From contig NZ_CAKTVU010000010.1 in NCBI RefSeq assembly GCF_934630535.1, positions 9,302 to 73,301 on the forward strand: 64,000 nucleotides of DNA, read 5' to 3'. Under the pieces are notes generated by a model. It was not told where the DNA came from. It saw only the letters and a program-made list of their open reading frames with translations, and ran no database searches. This document shows positions 1 to 8,587 of the stretch, in pieces. Position 1 is the stretch's first letter. Every line of letters begins with the position of its first letter. The DNA is from an uncultured Senegalimassilia sp. (lineage in GTDB: Bacteria > Actinomycetota > Coriobacteriia > Coriobacteriales > Eggerthellaceae). The position numbers were made by a program, and so were the translations under genes.

Positions 1-100
1 CGGAGCCGTACACTCCGATGATGGCCCTTGGGACCAGGAAGCCGGCGACCACGGCGGTCAGCTGGTAGACAAGGTTCCAGAAAGTATTCTTGGCAAACAT
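1..100 (-). CDS. Wzx-type polysaccharide flippase, N-terminal fragment
   Basis: Only the first 33 codons lie in the window; the gene continues past the left edge. The fragment starts at an ATG read from 100 and encodes MFAKNTFWNLVYQ followed by a hydrophobic helix ending LVPRAIIGVYG. That is the usual start of oligosaccharide flippases (Polysacc_synt/MATE-like family), which move lipid-linked repeat units across the membrane. It is the last visible gene of the minus-strand glycan operon, 16 bp after the pyruvyltransferase stop. The family call rests on a short stretch plus context. Confidence 0.6.
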   Translation of the reverse strand, partial: MFAKNTFWNLVYQLTAVVAGFLVPRAIIGVYGS

Positions 101-116
101 AGGATAGTACCGGCCC

Positions 117-1217
117 CTAAAGCCCTGCGCACTCGGCGATGAACGAAAGAGCGTTAGCGCGGTCGCGATCCAAAGCCTGGTTAGCACGGCCGTAATCCAC
201 ATTGCGTACCGGCGTCTCGCCGGCGGCGTATAAGCAGTCCTCGATACCGTAGCGCGCCAAAAGGTCGGTGATTCTAACGTTACTCTGAACAGCAGCGTCG
301 GAGGTCTTTACAACAAATTGCTTATTAAAGTTCAGGGAAAAGCATGCGCCATGGAAGGAATCTGTGCACACGAACGCCGCCCTACGCACCAGCTCCAGAA
401 AAGCACCGGGACCAACGTCCCTCACATTAAGCACGCCAGGAAAATCTTTGGTGTTGTAATGCAGGCAGACGACGGGAATGCCCAACCGCCCCGCAACCTC
501 CAAGGCCCTGTCCAGAAGCTTCTGCTCAGAGTTGAGCGTGTAGAGCAGCACGTATTTCTCGGGGATGGAATCAAGGCCTTCCCCTGTGGCAAGCTCCGAC
601 CAATCGTCGCACGAGAGCAGAAGCGTCGGATCCGGCATGAAAACAGGCTCAAGACCCATGCTGCGCAACACTTCCATGGAGCTAGGTTCCCTCACCGAAA
701 GGCCCGAAAATGTGGCAAGCCTCTCCGCAGCTTCCTTATCACACGCAGTGATTGCCTCGGCCGTCGCATCGCCCAGGCTAGCCGCATACGAGGCGACGCG
801 GGCAACATCTGCAATACCTGCACCCAAGAAAACGGGGTCGTGTCCGTTTACGCGAGGGTTGAAAACCTGATCGCTGCCGATAAAGACGCAATCAAGCGTC
901 TTGGCCTCATCGATCAGAGCCGCCCGGTCGAGTTTGCTCGTAAGATTCAAGTTGGCTTCGGCAAAGCACGAAAACGCCGCTACCCTGCGGCGTTCGAACC
1001 CCCGCCTCAAAAAGTAGCGCGCAGCCCCCGATGGGCTAAGCGAGAAATGCGTTCCCAGCTCGCGATCGTCAAGCTCCCTGTTGCTGTAATTGAGGATCTC
1101 ACAGTCGCAGCCCAAAGACTCCACGGCCCTACGAAGTGCGCACGCCTGGAGCGACGCCCCATAGTTCACGGTATTAGAGAATGTGAGTATGCCTACGTGT
1201 TTCAAAATGCGTTTCAC
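117..1217 (-). CDS. Polysaccharide pyruvyl transferase family protein
   Basis: The 366-residue product matches the polysaccharide pyruvyl transferase family (PF04230), which adds ketal pyruvate from PEP to sugars of surface glycans. Visible family signs are the N-terminal NTVNYGASLQA, the GSDQVFN motif in the first third, VASYAASLGD in the middle, and the C-terminal TDSFHG motif. The predicted start is GTG at 1217, with an AGGATAG stretch only about 3 bases upstream. A TTG four codons in would have better spacing, so the exact start is open. It is cytoplasmic and near the end of the operon, where decorating enzymes are common. Base composition is less GC-rich than the flanking core genes. Confidence 0.85.
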   Translation of the reverse strand: MKRILKHVGILTFSNTVNYGASLQACALRRAVESLGCDCEILNYSNRELDDRELGTHFSLSPSGAARYFLRRGFERRRVAAFSCFAEANLNLTSKLDRAALIDEAKTLDCVFIGSDQVFNPRVNGHDPVFLGAGIADVARVASYAASLGDATAEAITACDKEAAERLATFSGLSVREPSSMEVLRSMGLEPVFMPDPTLLLSCDDWSELATGEGLDSIPEKYVLLYTLNSEQKLLDRALEVAGRLGIPVVCLHYNTKDFPGVLNVRDVGPGAFLELVRRAAFVCTDSFHGACFSLNFNKQFVVKTSDAAVQSNVRITDLLARYGIEDCLYAAGETPVRNVDYGRANQALDRDRANALSFIAECAGL

Positions 1218-1234
1218 CTATCCTGAAGCCTGAA

Positions 1235-1765
1235 CTAAACCAGGTTAATGATGTAACCCTCGGTCGCATTTTGCCTTTCGATAATCCTGCAAGGATTGCC
1301 AATGACGATCGAGTGGCTGGGAATGTCTTGATTGACAAACGTGTTCGACGCAATGAAAACGTCATCGCCGATGGTAACGTTCCCCGCAATCGTGGAGTTA
1401 ATGCCTAGATAGACACAGTCGCCTATCGTGGGAACGCCCTTTCTTTTTCCACGGTTTTCCTGGCCGATGGTGCACCCTTTGTGAATGTTGACGTTGTGCC
1501 CCAGCTTAGCATCCACGTTGATCGTGATTCCATAGGGATGGCCGATATAGAACCCCTCGCCAATCTGAGTTGATGGGGAGATTTCAAGCCCGCATTTCCT
1601 TGAAAGATGCTTCCTAGGCAGCGTAAAAATAAGCTTTCGCAATCCCCCCGCCTGGCACATCCTCAAGTAGAAAACGTAACGGTACCCAAAATCGCCAATC
1701 AGGCGCCCGAATTTCACACCCGGTGCACCGAAGTAGTGGATTGTGTCTTTAGAGAAAGTGCCCAC
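1235..1765 (-). CDS. Serine acetyltransferase-like hexapeptide acyltransferase
   Basis: This 176-residue protein has left-handed beta-helix hexapeptide repeats from about residue 60 on (IGEGFYIGHPYGITINVDAKLG, then TIGDCVYLGINSTIAGNVTIGDDVFIASNTF in outline), as in the CysE/LacA/WcaB acyltransferases. In a glycan operon it most likely acetylates a sugar rather than serine. I chose the GTG at 1765 because AAAGGACGG lies upstream and because the upstream gene's TAA ends 1 base before it, which suggests translational coupling. A longer frame reaching 1831 would overlap the preceding gene by 65 bp. The substrate cannot be told from sequence. Confidence 0.85.
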   Translation of the reverse strand: MGTFSKDTIHYFGAPGVKFGRLIGDFGYRYVFYLRMCQAGGLRKLIFTLPRKHLSRKCGLEISPSTQIGEGFYIGHPYGITINVDAKLGHNVNIHKGCTIGQENRGKRKGVPTIGDCVYLGINSTIAGNVTIGDDVFIASNTFVNQDIPSHSIVIGNPCRIIERQNATEGYIINLV

Positions 1766-1766
1766 G

Positions 1767-2567
1767 TTAGTCTTCCCGTCCTTTCGCGACCTTCTCTCGA
1801 GCAACACCGAGGATGCGCTTCGACCCTTCAATCAAACCCCCGTCGCTCACTTCCATGAGAACTCGTCCGAGAATCTGCGCAGGCCGCCTGCCAATAAAAG
1901 GCGAGCATTTGCGCACTACGCTCCTCTTGATACGGTACTTGGGCTCGACCCAGCTGCCTGAAGAACGATGGACGCTGTATGTGCACGACTTAATATGATA
2001 CCCGCCGAAACCGTACACGGGGTTGAATGCCCTGGAGTCCATAACGCGCCAATCTCCGAAAGACTGCTCTTTGTCCTCGCGTCTGAATCCAATTTTCTCA
2101 AGCTCAGCCGTGAACACCTCGTTGACGGTAGTCTTATCGAGAAAAACGGGATCGGTGGAAAACCGCATCGATTCATATCTGGCAACACATGCTCCGATTA
2201 TAGGATCATGCGGTTCAACCGCAACGATCAGTCCAGTCGTGGCGGTCAACGAAGATTCTTCTATTGCGGTGAAGGGAACGCTACCTAAAAGGGGCGTTAT
2301 GTCGCGGATGAGCTCACTGCCCACGTCCATGTAGACTCCGCCGTATTCATGCAACACCTTGAACCTGGCGTAGTCCGCAACGAAAGCCCACATCTTTGCT
2401 GCGTAGGCGTCCCTAGACCACGCACAGGTTTCGAAATCGAAGTTATCTTCATTCCATTGTCTCAACTCGAATCCGGGCGCAAACCTCTCCCATGAAGCCA
2501 AGGACTTCTCGGCTGTATCAGAAAGAGGCTTGCCCCCAAACCAACAGTAATGAATGACCTTTTTCAT
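1767..2567 (-). CDS. GT32-family (OCH1/capsular synthesis-like) glycosyltransferase
   Basis: The 266-residue protein starts KKVIHYCWFGGKPLSD, the typical opening of bacterial GT32-type transferases, which are related to the capsular polysaccharide synthesis (Caps_synth) and Gly_transf_sug families. It continues with WNEDNFDF and the DXD-containing GGVYMDVGSEL, where the aspartates bind metal and nucleotide sugar. The start at 2567 is the ATG just before the conserved IHYCWFG; frames upstream of it encode no family sequence. It probably adds one sugar to the lipid-linked repeat unit on the cytoplasmic face. The donor and acceptor sugars are unknown. Confidence 0.82.
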   Translation of the reverse strand: MKKVIHYCWFGGKPLSDTAEKSLASWERFAPGFELRQWNEDNFDFETCAWSRDAYAAKMWAFVADYARFKVLHEYGGVYMDVGSELIRDITPLLGSVPFTAIEESSLTATTGLIVAVEPHDPIIGACVARYESMRFSTDPVFLDKTTVNEVFTAELEKIGFRREDKEQSFGDWRVMDSRAFNPVYGFGGYHIKSCTYSVHRSSGSWVEPKYRIKRSVVRKCSPFIGRRPAQILGRVLMEVSDGGLIEGSKRILGVAREKVAKGRED

Positions 2568-2604
2568 AGTCGCATCGTACCTAAATAGCTGAAATCGAAC
2601 GAGA

Positions 2605-3660
2605 TCATTTACGGATGATCTCGTAAATTGTATCGATTTGGTCCATATAGGCATCGAGGGAAAACGACTCCTCGATACATGCGCGACCGCATTTGCCAAT
2701 TCTTTCTTTCAGGGCATTATCACTCATGAGTACATCGAGCTTTTCTGCCAGGGCAGTGACGTCACCGACTGAAGACAGGAAACCGTTCACGCCATCGTTG
2801 ATGATTTGAGGAACGCCTCCAACAGGAGTTGCAATCGTGGCCAAACCGTACGACATTGCCTCGAGCACACTCATAGGCATACCTTCGTTTTTGGACGGAA
2901 GACAAAAAATACTGCTGCCTTGAAAAGCCTCAACTTTCTTTCCGCCAGCCGCCCATCCGATGAAATGGCATTTATCGCATATGCCGAGCTCATCTGCCAG
3001 CTTCTCATATGCACGCACATCACCATCTCCGCCGAAAATAAATCGAGCATCTGGATGCGTAGAAAGAGCGCAAGCCGCAGCACGCAAAAGCACGTCTGGG
3101 CTCTTGCGCTCGTCAAGGCGTCCCATGAACAAAACAGTATTAGAGGTATAGTCCGTCACGTTTTCGTCCGGAATATCCACTGCGTTATGAAGAACCTTTA
3201 CTTGTTCAATATCGCAGATACGCCTGTTAAGCAGGAAGTCCCTCCACTCCTCGGACAGAACGACAATCCTGCTGCAAAGACGAAATGTTTGGCAGATATC
3301 ACGCCTTTGGCCCTCTGTGCATTCCTCGTCGTACCACATAGCAAACTCGCTACCATGCAAATGAAGAAGAACCGGCTTTTTATGCGCAGCGGCTGCTGCA
3401 ATGAAAGCCTTTTTCCGAAAGTAACTGCCGCGCGAAGCCATGTGAACGTGAACGAGGTCACAACTCTTCAGCCTTCTTAGGTACCTCGCATACGCAACCA
3501 TAGCCGTTGCCAGCTTCCTAGCCTTGCCCCCTTCTATGGTCGTTGGTAGAAAGGTAACTTTTTCGCCTCTACGGTGCGCCGCCTCAAGCATGTTCTTCTC
3601 AACTGTTGCAATGCCGCCCATAGATTCTGGACTAGGCCCAACCATCAAAATGCTAGGCAT
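2605..3660 (-). CDS. GT4-family glycosyltransferase
   Basis: The 351-residue GT-B protein has an N-terminal acceptor domain opening PSILMVGPSPESMGGIATV and a C-terminal nucleotide-sugar domain with FMGRLDERKSPDVLL, FGGDGD and the EX7E-type region NEGMPMSVLEAMSYGLATIA, then TPVGGVPQII. These are the signs of retaining GT4 enzymes. The ATG at 3660 has GGGAG six bases upstream and overlaps the 3' end of the preceding gene by 8 bp, so I prefer it to an ATG five codons upstream. It is cytoplasmic and works on the repeat unit. No residue identifies the donor sugar. Confidence 0.9.
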   Translation of the reverse strand: MPSILMVGPSPESMGGIATVEKNMLEAAHRRGEKVTFLPTTIEGGKARKLATAMVAYARYLRRLKSCDLVHVHMASRGSYFRKKAFIAAAAAHKKPVLLHLHGSEFAMWYDEECTEGQRRDICQTFRLCSRIVVLSEEWRDFLLNRRICDIEQVKVLHNAVDIPDENVTDYTSNTVLFMGRLDERKSPDVLLRAAACALSTHPDARFIFGGDGDVRAYEKLADELGICDKCHFIGWAAGGKKVEAFQGSSIFCLPSKNEGMPMSVLEAMSYGLATIATPVGGVPQIINDGVNGFLSSVGDVTALAEKLDVLMSDNALKERIGKCGRACIEESFSLDAYMDQIDTIYEIIRK

Positions 3661-4606
3661 CGCTATCTCCCGCAAAACTAATACCTACCTGCCGGGATAA
3701 AGCACTATTTGCATTGGAGTCACTTCCCTCAGGCAACACAAAGAGCTCGCCAAGCTCTCGGTCCAGCTTATCCGGCTGCTCTTCAAGAGCATAGAAGGGA
3801 TCGTAGCCTCCGCCTGTGTAAAAAGTCATCTCACCAAAGTATGGCTTTCCGCCGATGTTGTACCAGTCAACACGAACGTGCGGGAAGTCCGCAGACAATC
3901 TCTCGGAAAGTTCAAGCATGAGCTCATAGTTCTCAGGCTTAGGCGTGGGTTCATGGTCGGAAACCTCGTGATTAATGTCGCCGCGCTGCTCCCACTTTGG
4001 CGAAAAATACTGCATATCGTGGTTGGTGAACCGGTCAGCGTCCGTCTGCACGAGCGCCGCTTTGCCATCGAAACAATAAAACTTATAGTCAGTCGGGGTC
4101 TCCCTGCCAGGCTCATCAAGGTACGCTTCGGCAACTACACGCGGCACAATATCAAGGTATGCCCACTCACGACCTTGCCAGTACCAATTGCGGCCAAGAG
4201 CCACACGCAACCGTCTCTTGGCCTCCTCGAAGTCGAACTTCGCCTTATCGGTGCACACGAAAGTGCTTTGCGAATCATGGGTGCACTTAAGCACAAACTT
4301 CTCAGGCAACTTTTCCAGGTCAATCTCTTCGACTGAGCCATACACACCGTAGAGGGGGACCAAATACTCGGCACCAACAAGCTCTTCAACGAAGGAACGG
4401 ACACCGTACTTGTCGGCGAGCTGCGTCAAGACTGGATTACGATAATTAAGTTTATACCACTGAAGCTTTTCATTAAAAGTCTTGGGGTTCTCAAAATCGG
4501 GTTCGTAATGGAGCTTCGCTTTGAAATACATGCACATGTACGCTTCATCAGGTATGAATCGTAGATTGTTCTTGAGAGAAAGGGTGAACCTCTTCTTCAG
4601 TTTCAT
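3653..4606 (-). CDS. TupA-like ATP-grasp family protein
   Basis: The 317-residue product resembles the TupA-like ATP-grasp family (PF14305), often found in capsule and exopolysaccharide loci. It shows FRFIPDEAYM-like N-terminal sequence, the family landmark NPKTFNEKLQWYKL, FVLKCTHDSQSTFVC, TDYKFYCFDGKAALVQTDADR and RVDWYNIGGKPYFGEMTFYTGGG. ATP-grasp enzymes ligate a carboxylate to an amine or similar acceptor, so it may attach an amino acid or other acid to the glycan; the uronic acid made by the neighbouring dehydrogenase is one candidate acceptor (inference). The ATG overlaps the wecB stop codon by 4 bp and has GGGAGG upstream. Confidence 0.82.
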   Translation of the reverse strand: MKLKKRFTLSLKNNLRFIPDEAYMCMYFKAKLHYEPDFENPKTFNEKLQWYKLNYRNPVLTQLADKYGVRSFVEELVGAEYLVPLYGVYGSVEEIDLEKLPEKFVLKCTHDSQSTFVCTDKAKFDFEEAKRRLRVALGRNWYWQGREWAYLDIVPRVVAEAYLDEPGRETPTDYKFYCFDGKAALVQTDADRFTNHDMQYFSPKWEQRGDINHEVSDHEPTPKPENYELMLELSERLSADFPHVRVDWYNIGGKPYFGEMTFYTGGGYDPFYALEEQPDKLDRELGELFVLPEGSDSNANSALSRQVGISFAGDSDA

Positions 4607-5703
4607 CGATTGCCTCCCAGCACATCCGCAATGCGCTCGCTCGCATGCCCGTCGCCGTAAGGATTTGAAGCCTGGCTCATCCCTACGTACTCATCCTCGT
4701 CGGATAGCAGCCTGCTAAACTCTCGGTAAATTATATCCTCCTCGGTTCCGACGAGCTTCAGGGTGCCAGCAGCCACGCCCTCGGGGCGCTCGGTGGTGTC
4801 ACGCATCACCAGCACTGGCTTGCCCAGGCTCGGGGCCTCCTCCTGGATGCCACCCGAGTCCGTAAGGATGAGATGGCTCGCTGCCAGGAAGTTATGAAAG
4901 TCCAACACCTCCAACGGGTCGATGATGCGCAGCCTATCGAAGCCATCCAGCTCCTCATGGGCCGCCTTCCTCACGAGTGGGTTCATGTGTATGGGGTAGA
5001 TGGCCTTGGTGTCGGGGTGCTCCTCCATCACACGTCGGATTGCGCGGAACATATGGTGCATAGGCTCGCCAAGGTTCTCACGACGATGCGCCGTGATTAA
5101 GATCAGGCGGCTGTCGCTAGCCCACTCCAACTCCGGGTGGGTATAGTCCTCGCGCACCGTGGTGCGCAGAGCGTCGATGCCGGTGTTGCCGGTCACCCAA
5201 ATCTTCTCGGCACACTTGCCCTCGTCGAGTAGATTCTGCTTACTCGCCTCGGTGGGCGCGAAGTAATACTCGCTAACGATATCCACGGCCTGACGATTGA
5301 ACTCCTCAGGCCACGGACTGTAGATGTCGTAAGTGCGCAGGCCCGCTTCCACATGTCCCACGGGAATCTGCAGGTAGAAGCAAGCGAGCGCCGCAGCAAA
5401 GCTCGTGGTCGTGTCGCCGTGCACGAGCACCACGTCAGGCCCCTCCTCCTCGAGAACGGCCTTGAGCTTCTGCAGCACGTCGCACGTGACGTCAAATAAC
5501 GTCTGCCCCGGCTTCATGATGGCCAGGTCGTGGTCTGGCGTCACGTCGAAGACGCGCAGGACCTGATCAAGCATCTCGCGGTGCTGGCCCGTTACGGTCA
5601 CAACCGTCTGAAACTCGTCGGGGCGACTCTTGAGCTCGTTCACGAGCGGACACATCTTGATGGCCTCCGGGCGCGTCCCGAAGACAAGCATCACTTTCTT
5701 CAA
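4603..5703 (-). CDS. wecB: UDP-N-acetylglucosamine 2-epimerase (non-hydrolysing)
   Basis: The enzyme converts UDP-GlcNAc to UDP-ManNAc. It shows all family landmarks: GTRPEAIKMCPL at the N-terminus, GDTTTSFAAALA, GHVEAGLRTYD, TAHRRENLG, and the C-terminal LTDSGGIQEEAPSLGKPVL and MRDTTERPEG. I place the start at TTG 5703 because GGGGAG lies 8 bases upstream; an in-frame ATG at 5721 has no proper ribosome site. Length is about 366 residues, normal for the family. It lies just after wecC, and the pair supplies UDP-ManNAcA. mnaA is an alternative symbol used in monoderms. Confidence 0.93.
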   Translation of the reverse strand: MKKVMLVFGTRPEAIKMCPLVNELKSRPDEFQTVVTVTGQHREMLDQVLRVFDVTPDHDLAIMKPGQTLFDVTCDVLQKLKAVLEEEGPDVVLVHGDTTTSFAAALACFYLQIPVGHVEAGLRTYDIYSPWPEEFNRQAVDIVSEYYFAPTEASKQNLLDEGKCAEKIWVTGNTGIDALRTTVREDYTHPELEWASDSRLILITAHRRENLGEPMHHMFRAIRRVMEEHPDTKAIYPIHMNPLVRKAAHEELDGFDRLRIIDPLEVLDFHNFLAASHLILTDSGGIQEEAPSLGKPVLVMRDTTERPEGVAAGTLKLVGTEEDIIYREFSRLLSDEDEYVGMSQASNPYGDGHASERIADVLGGNR

Positions 5704-5733
5704 ACCTGCTTCTCCCCGCATCTCTAAAATGGC

Positions 5734-6951
5734 TTACAGCTTATAGACGTTCTCGCCGTCGCCGCACACGTTGCGCGGGTCGATCAGAATGCGCCCGCCG
5801 AAGGCCTCGGGCTTGCCCTTGATCTGGGAATGGCCCACCATCACTATCACCATCTCCAGGCCGTCCAGGAATTCCTCCATGGAGTGCACCTGGTTAGGAA
5901 CCTCGTCGCGCTCGACCCACGGGTCGTACACCTTCACGGCGCCGCCGCACAGGTGCTCCTCCATGGACTCGAGCATCTGCAGCGTCGGGCTCTCGCGCAC
6001 GTCGTCAACGTCCTCCTTGTAGGTCAGGCCGTAGATGCCCACCTTGGAGGCATCCCTGATCCCACGCTCGGCCATAACCTCGTGGGCACGATACAGCACA
6101 TACTCAGGCATGCCCGCGTTGGTCTGAAGCGCCAGACGGATGAAGTTTGCCGTTTCGGGGTAGTCGCCCACCAGGAACCATGGGTCGACGGGGATGCAGT
6201 GGCCGCCCACGCCAGGGCCGGGCTGCAGAATGTTCACGCGCGGGTGCTTGTTGGAGATGCGAATGACCTCCGCCACGTCCATGCCGCCGATACGGCAGAT
6301 CTTGGCAAGCTCGTTGGAGAATGCGATGTTAATTGCGCGGAAGGTGTTCTCGACGACTTTGGTCATCTCGGCGGTGCGGATGTCGGTCACACTGATTTCG
6401 CCCTGACAGAAGGTTGCGTAAATCTTAGCAACCTCCTCACCCACCTCGGGGTCGTCTGCACCAATCGTACGGTTGTTGTGCAGCAGCTCGTAAACCATGT
6501 TTCCGGGGATGATGCGCTCCGGGGCGTGCACGAGCTTAACATCCTCACGCTCAGCCTCAATGAGCAGCGGACGCACAAAGCGATCCACCGTGTTGGGCGA
6601 AATAGTCGACTCGATTACGAGCACGGCGCCCTTCGGGGCGACCTCGAGCACCGTCTTGCAGGCGGCAATCACATAGCAGGGGTCAATCTTCTTGTCCAGC
6701 TTATCGTAGGGCGTCGGCACGCTCACGATGTAGGTATCGCACACCTGATACTCGGTCGTGAATTTGATGCCAGATTTCAACGCGTCGGCGAACAGCTCGT
6801 CAAGCCCCTCCTCCTTGAAGGTGGTATGCCCGGCATTCAGAGTTGCCACGAGTTCCTCGTTGTAGTCAGTTCCCACGACCTCCACGCCGTGCGTGGCCAT
6901 CATGAGCGCGGTGGGCAGTCCGATATAACCGAGACCGATAACGTTAACCAT
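5734..6951 (-). CDS. wecC: UDP-N-acetyl-D-mannosamine dehydrogenase
   Basis: The 405-residue NAD-dependent dehydrogenase oxidises UDP-ManNAc to UDP-ManNAcA in two steps. The Rossmann motif GLGYIGLPTALMMA opens the protein. The catalytic cysteine lies in GPGVGGHCIPVDPWF at residue 252, and the C-terminal UDP-binding domain has YGLTYKEDVDDVRESPT. The UDP-glucose/GDP-mannose dehydrogenase family includes UDP-Glc and UDP-GlcNAc enzymes too; placement directly beside wecB favours the ManNAc substrate. AAAGGCG lies about 8 bases before the ATG. The gap to tagA is 3 bp. Confidence 0.9.
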   Translation of the reverse strand: MVNVIGLGYIGLPTALMMATHGVEVVGTDYNEELVATLNAGHTTFKEEGLDELFADALKSGIKFTTEYQVCDTYIVSVPTPYDKLDKKIDPCYVIAACKTVLEVAPKGAVLVIESTISPNTVDRFVRPLLIEAEREDVKLVHAPERIIPGNMVYELLHNNRTIGADDPEVGEEVAKIYATFCQGEISVTDIRTAEMTKVVENTFRAINIAFSNELAKICRIGGMDVAEVIRISNKHPRVNILQPGPGVGGHCIPVDPWFLVGDYPETANFIRLALQTNAGMPEYVLYRAHEVMAERGIRDASKVGIYGLTYKEDVDDVRESPTLQMLESMEEHLCGGAVKVYDPWVERDEVPNQVHSMEEFLDGLEMVIVMVGHSQIKGKPEAFGGRILIDPRNVCGDGENVYKL

Positions 6952-6954
6952 TCT

Positions 6955-7728
6955 TTATTCGCCTTTCCCTGAGAACTTATATCGGTATGTAAGGGCAACA
7001 AACTTTGCGTTACCCACGATGTAGCGCTTCCAAAGCCTGCCAGGCTCCTGTATAAACCGGTAGAACCATTCCAAGCCGTGATTCTGCATCCACTTTGGCG
7101 CGCGATCGGTCACCCCAGCCACCACGTCGAAACTGCCGCCAACGCCCATCACGAAAGGAATTCCTATTTGATTAAGGTATTTGTGCACCCAATACTCTTT
7201 CTTAGGAGAGCTGAACGCGACAAACATCATGTCCGCCCCAGATGCAGCCATGTCCGCCACAATCTGCGGCTCGTCGGCCTCAGTGAAGTAGCCATTGCGA
7301 TAACCGACTATCTGAATGCCGGGATAACGCTCCTCGAAAATCGCCCTGACCCTCGAGACAACTTCCTCCTTCGCGCCGAAGAGGTAAACCTTGTAGCCCT
7401 TCTCAGCGGACAGCTCCACCAGACGCTGGAACAGGTCAATGCCCGTCACACGCTCGCTCAGGGGCACGCCCAGCTTCTTGGCAGCCCACACGATGGAGGC
7501 GCCGTCGGCGTTGATAAGCGGGCAGGCGTTAACAATCTCGGCCAGCTTCGGGTCGGCCTCCATCAGGTTCACCTTCGAGGCGTTCACCACCACATGTTGG
7601 GTGGGCGCGCCGGCAGCAATAATCTTCTCAACCTCGGCAACCGTCTCGTCGAGCGAGAGAGCATTAACGTATGTGTTGAGAATGGGATAGCGCCTGGATG
7701 CTTTTATAGTTTTTTGAGAATTCAACAA
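6955..7728 (-). CDS. tagA: WecG/TagA/CpsF-family glycosyltransferase (ManNAc transferase)
   Basis: The 257-residue protein belongs to the WecG/TagA/CpsF family (GT26). TagA transfers ManNAc from UDP-ManNAc to GlcNAc-PP-undecaprenol. Landmarks are VVVNASKVNLM and PLINADGASIVWAAKKLG (the catalytic aspartate region of TagA), GYRNGYF, and VAFSSPKKEYWVHKYL near GVGGSFDVVAG. The C-terminal WFYRFIQEPGRLWKRY segment is the membrane-association tail. Co-location with wecB/wecC matches a ManNAc or ManNAcA donor. Given the nearby WcaJ-like initiating enzymes, it may add the second sugar of a glycan other than wall teichoic acid. Confidence 0.85.
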   Translation of the reverse strand: MLNSQKTIKASRRYPILNTYVNALSLDETVAEVEKIIAAGAPTQHVVVNASKVNLMEADPKLAEIVNACPLINADGASIVWAAKKLGVPLSERVTGIDLFQRLVELSAEKGYKVYLFGAKEEVVSRVRAIFEERYPGIQIVGYRNGYFTEADEPQIVADMAASGADMMFVAFSSPKKEYWVHKYLNQIGIPFVMGVGGSFDVVAGVTDRAPKWMQNHGLEWFYRFIQEPGRLWKRYIVGNAKFVALTYRYKFSGKGE

Positions 7729-7732
7729 TTGC

Positions 7733-8587
7733 CTAACTTCCCTGTGCCGTAAGCACGACGCCCACGGTCTGAATAATCAGCTTCAAATCGCTCCATACGG
7801 AGCACTTCTTGATGTAAAGCAGGTCAAGGTCGACCCACTCGTCGAAAGTGATGGAGTCGCGGTTGCGGCGCGTCTGCCAATAACAGGTAAGGCCCGATTT
7901 GACCAGAAGCCTCTGGCGTTGGTAGTCGTCGTAAGTCGCAACCTCAGCCGGCAATGCGGGACGCGGGCCCACGATGCTCATATCCGCGCGTAGGACATTG
8001 ATGAACTGTGGCAGCTCGTCGAGCGACAATTTGCGCAGCCACTTGCCAACGCGGGTGATGCGTGGGTCCTCAGCGATCTTAAACACCGGGCCGGTCTTCT
8101 CGTTGAGCTCCCTAAGCTCGGCGAGCCTGTCCTCGGCGTCCACGCACATGCTGCGGAACTTCAGCATCCGGAAAGTTCTGCCGTCCTTGCCCACTCGCTC
8201 CTGGCTGAAGAACACGGGGCCCTTCGGATCGTCGACCTTGATGAGGACCGCGATGATGACATACAGCCAGCAAAACACGATGAGCACCGCCGCACTGAAA
8301 ACGATGTCGAACGCACGTTTAAGAAGGCGGTACGCCACCCTGTCCTCGATGCCGGTAACCGGCACACTCCCAAGCTCCTCCTTGAGGCGCCTGGCGCGCT
8401 CGGAGCTTTCGACTGAGCCCCCGCCGCCATTGATGTCGTACGCAAAGCCGCTACGAACAGTTTTCCGCCCCAAGTCGCCGTTGCCCGCCGTCGCTCGGCT
8501 GGCTTCGCCTGACGACGAATAGCGGAGGTCGGACCTTGCCTGCGCGGGTTCGCAAACGGCCGTAAAATCACTGGCCACTATGCGCAC
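7733..8587 (-). CDS. Initiating sugar-phosphate transferase (WcaJ/RfbP C-terminal type), intact copy
   Basis: This 284-residue protein is a bacterial sugar transferase (PF02397), which starts repeat-unit synthesis by moving a sugar-1-phosphate to undecaprenyl phosphate. It has one membrane anchor (about residues 95-120, FSAAVLIVFCWLYVIIAVLI), then DPKGPVFFSQERVGKDG, MLKFRSM, the catalytic-region sequence KLSLDELPQFINVLRADM, IVGPRP and the C-terminal GLTCYWQTRRNRDSITF. The usual five-helix N-terminal domain is absent and is replaced by a polar region with KTVRSGFAYD, shared with the neighbour upstream. The GTG at 8587 overlaps that neighbour's stop by 10 bp. A later start is possible. Confidence 0.88.
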   Translation of the reverse strand: MRIVASDFTAVCEPAQARSDLRYSSSGEASRATAGNGDLGRKTVRSGFAYDINGGGGSVESSERARRLKEELGSVPVTGIEDRVAYRLLKRAFDIVFSAAVLIVFCWLYVIIAVLIKVDDPKGPVFFSQERVGKDGRTFRMLKFRSMCVDAEDRLAELRELNEKTGPVFKIAEDPRITRVGKWLRKLSLDELPQFINVLRADMSIVGPRPALPAEVATYDDYQRQRLLVKSGLTCYWQTRRNRDSITFDEWVDLDLLYIKKCSVWSDLKLIIQTVGVVLTAQGS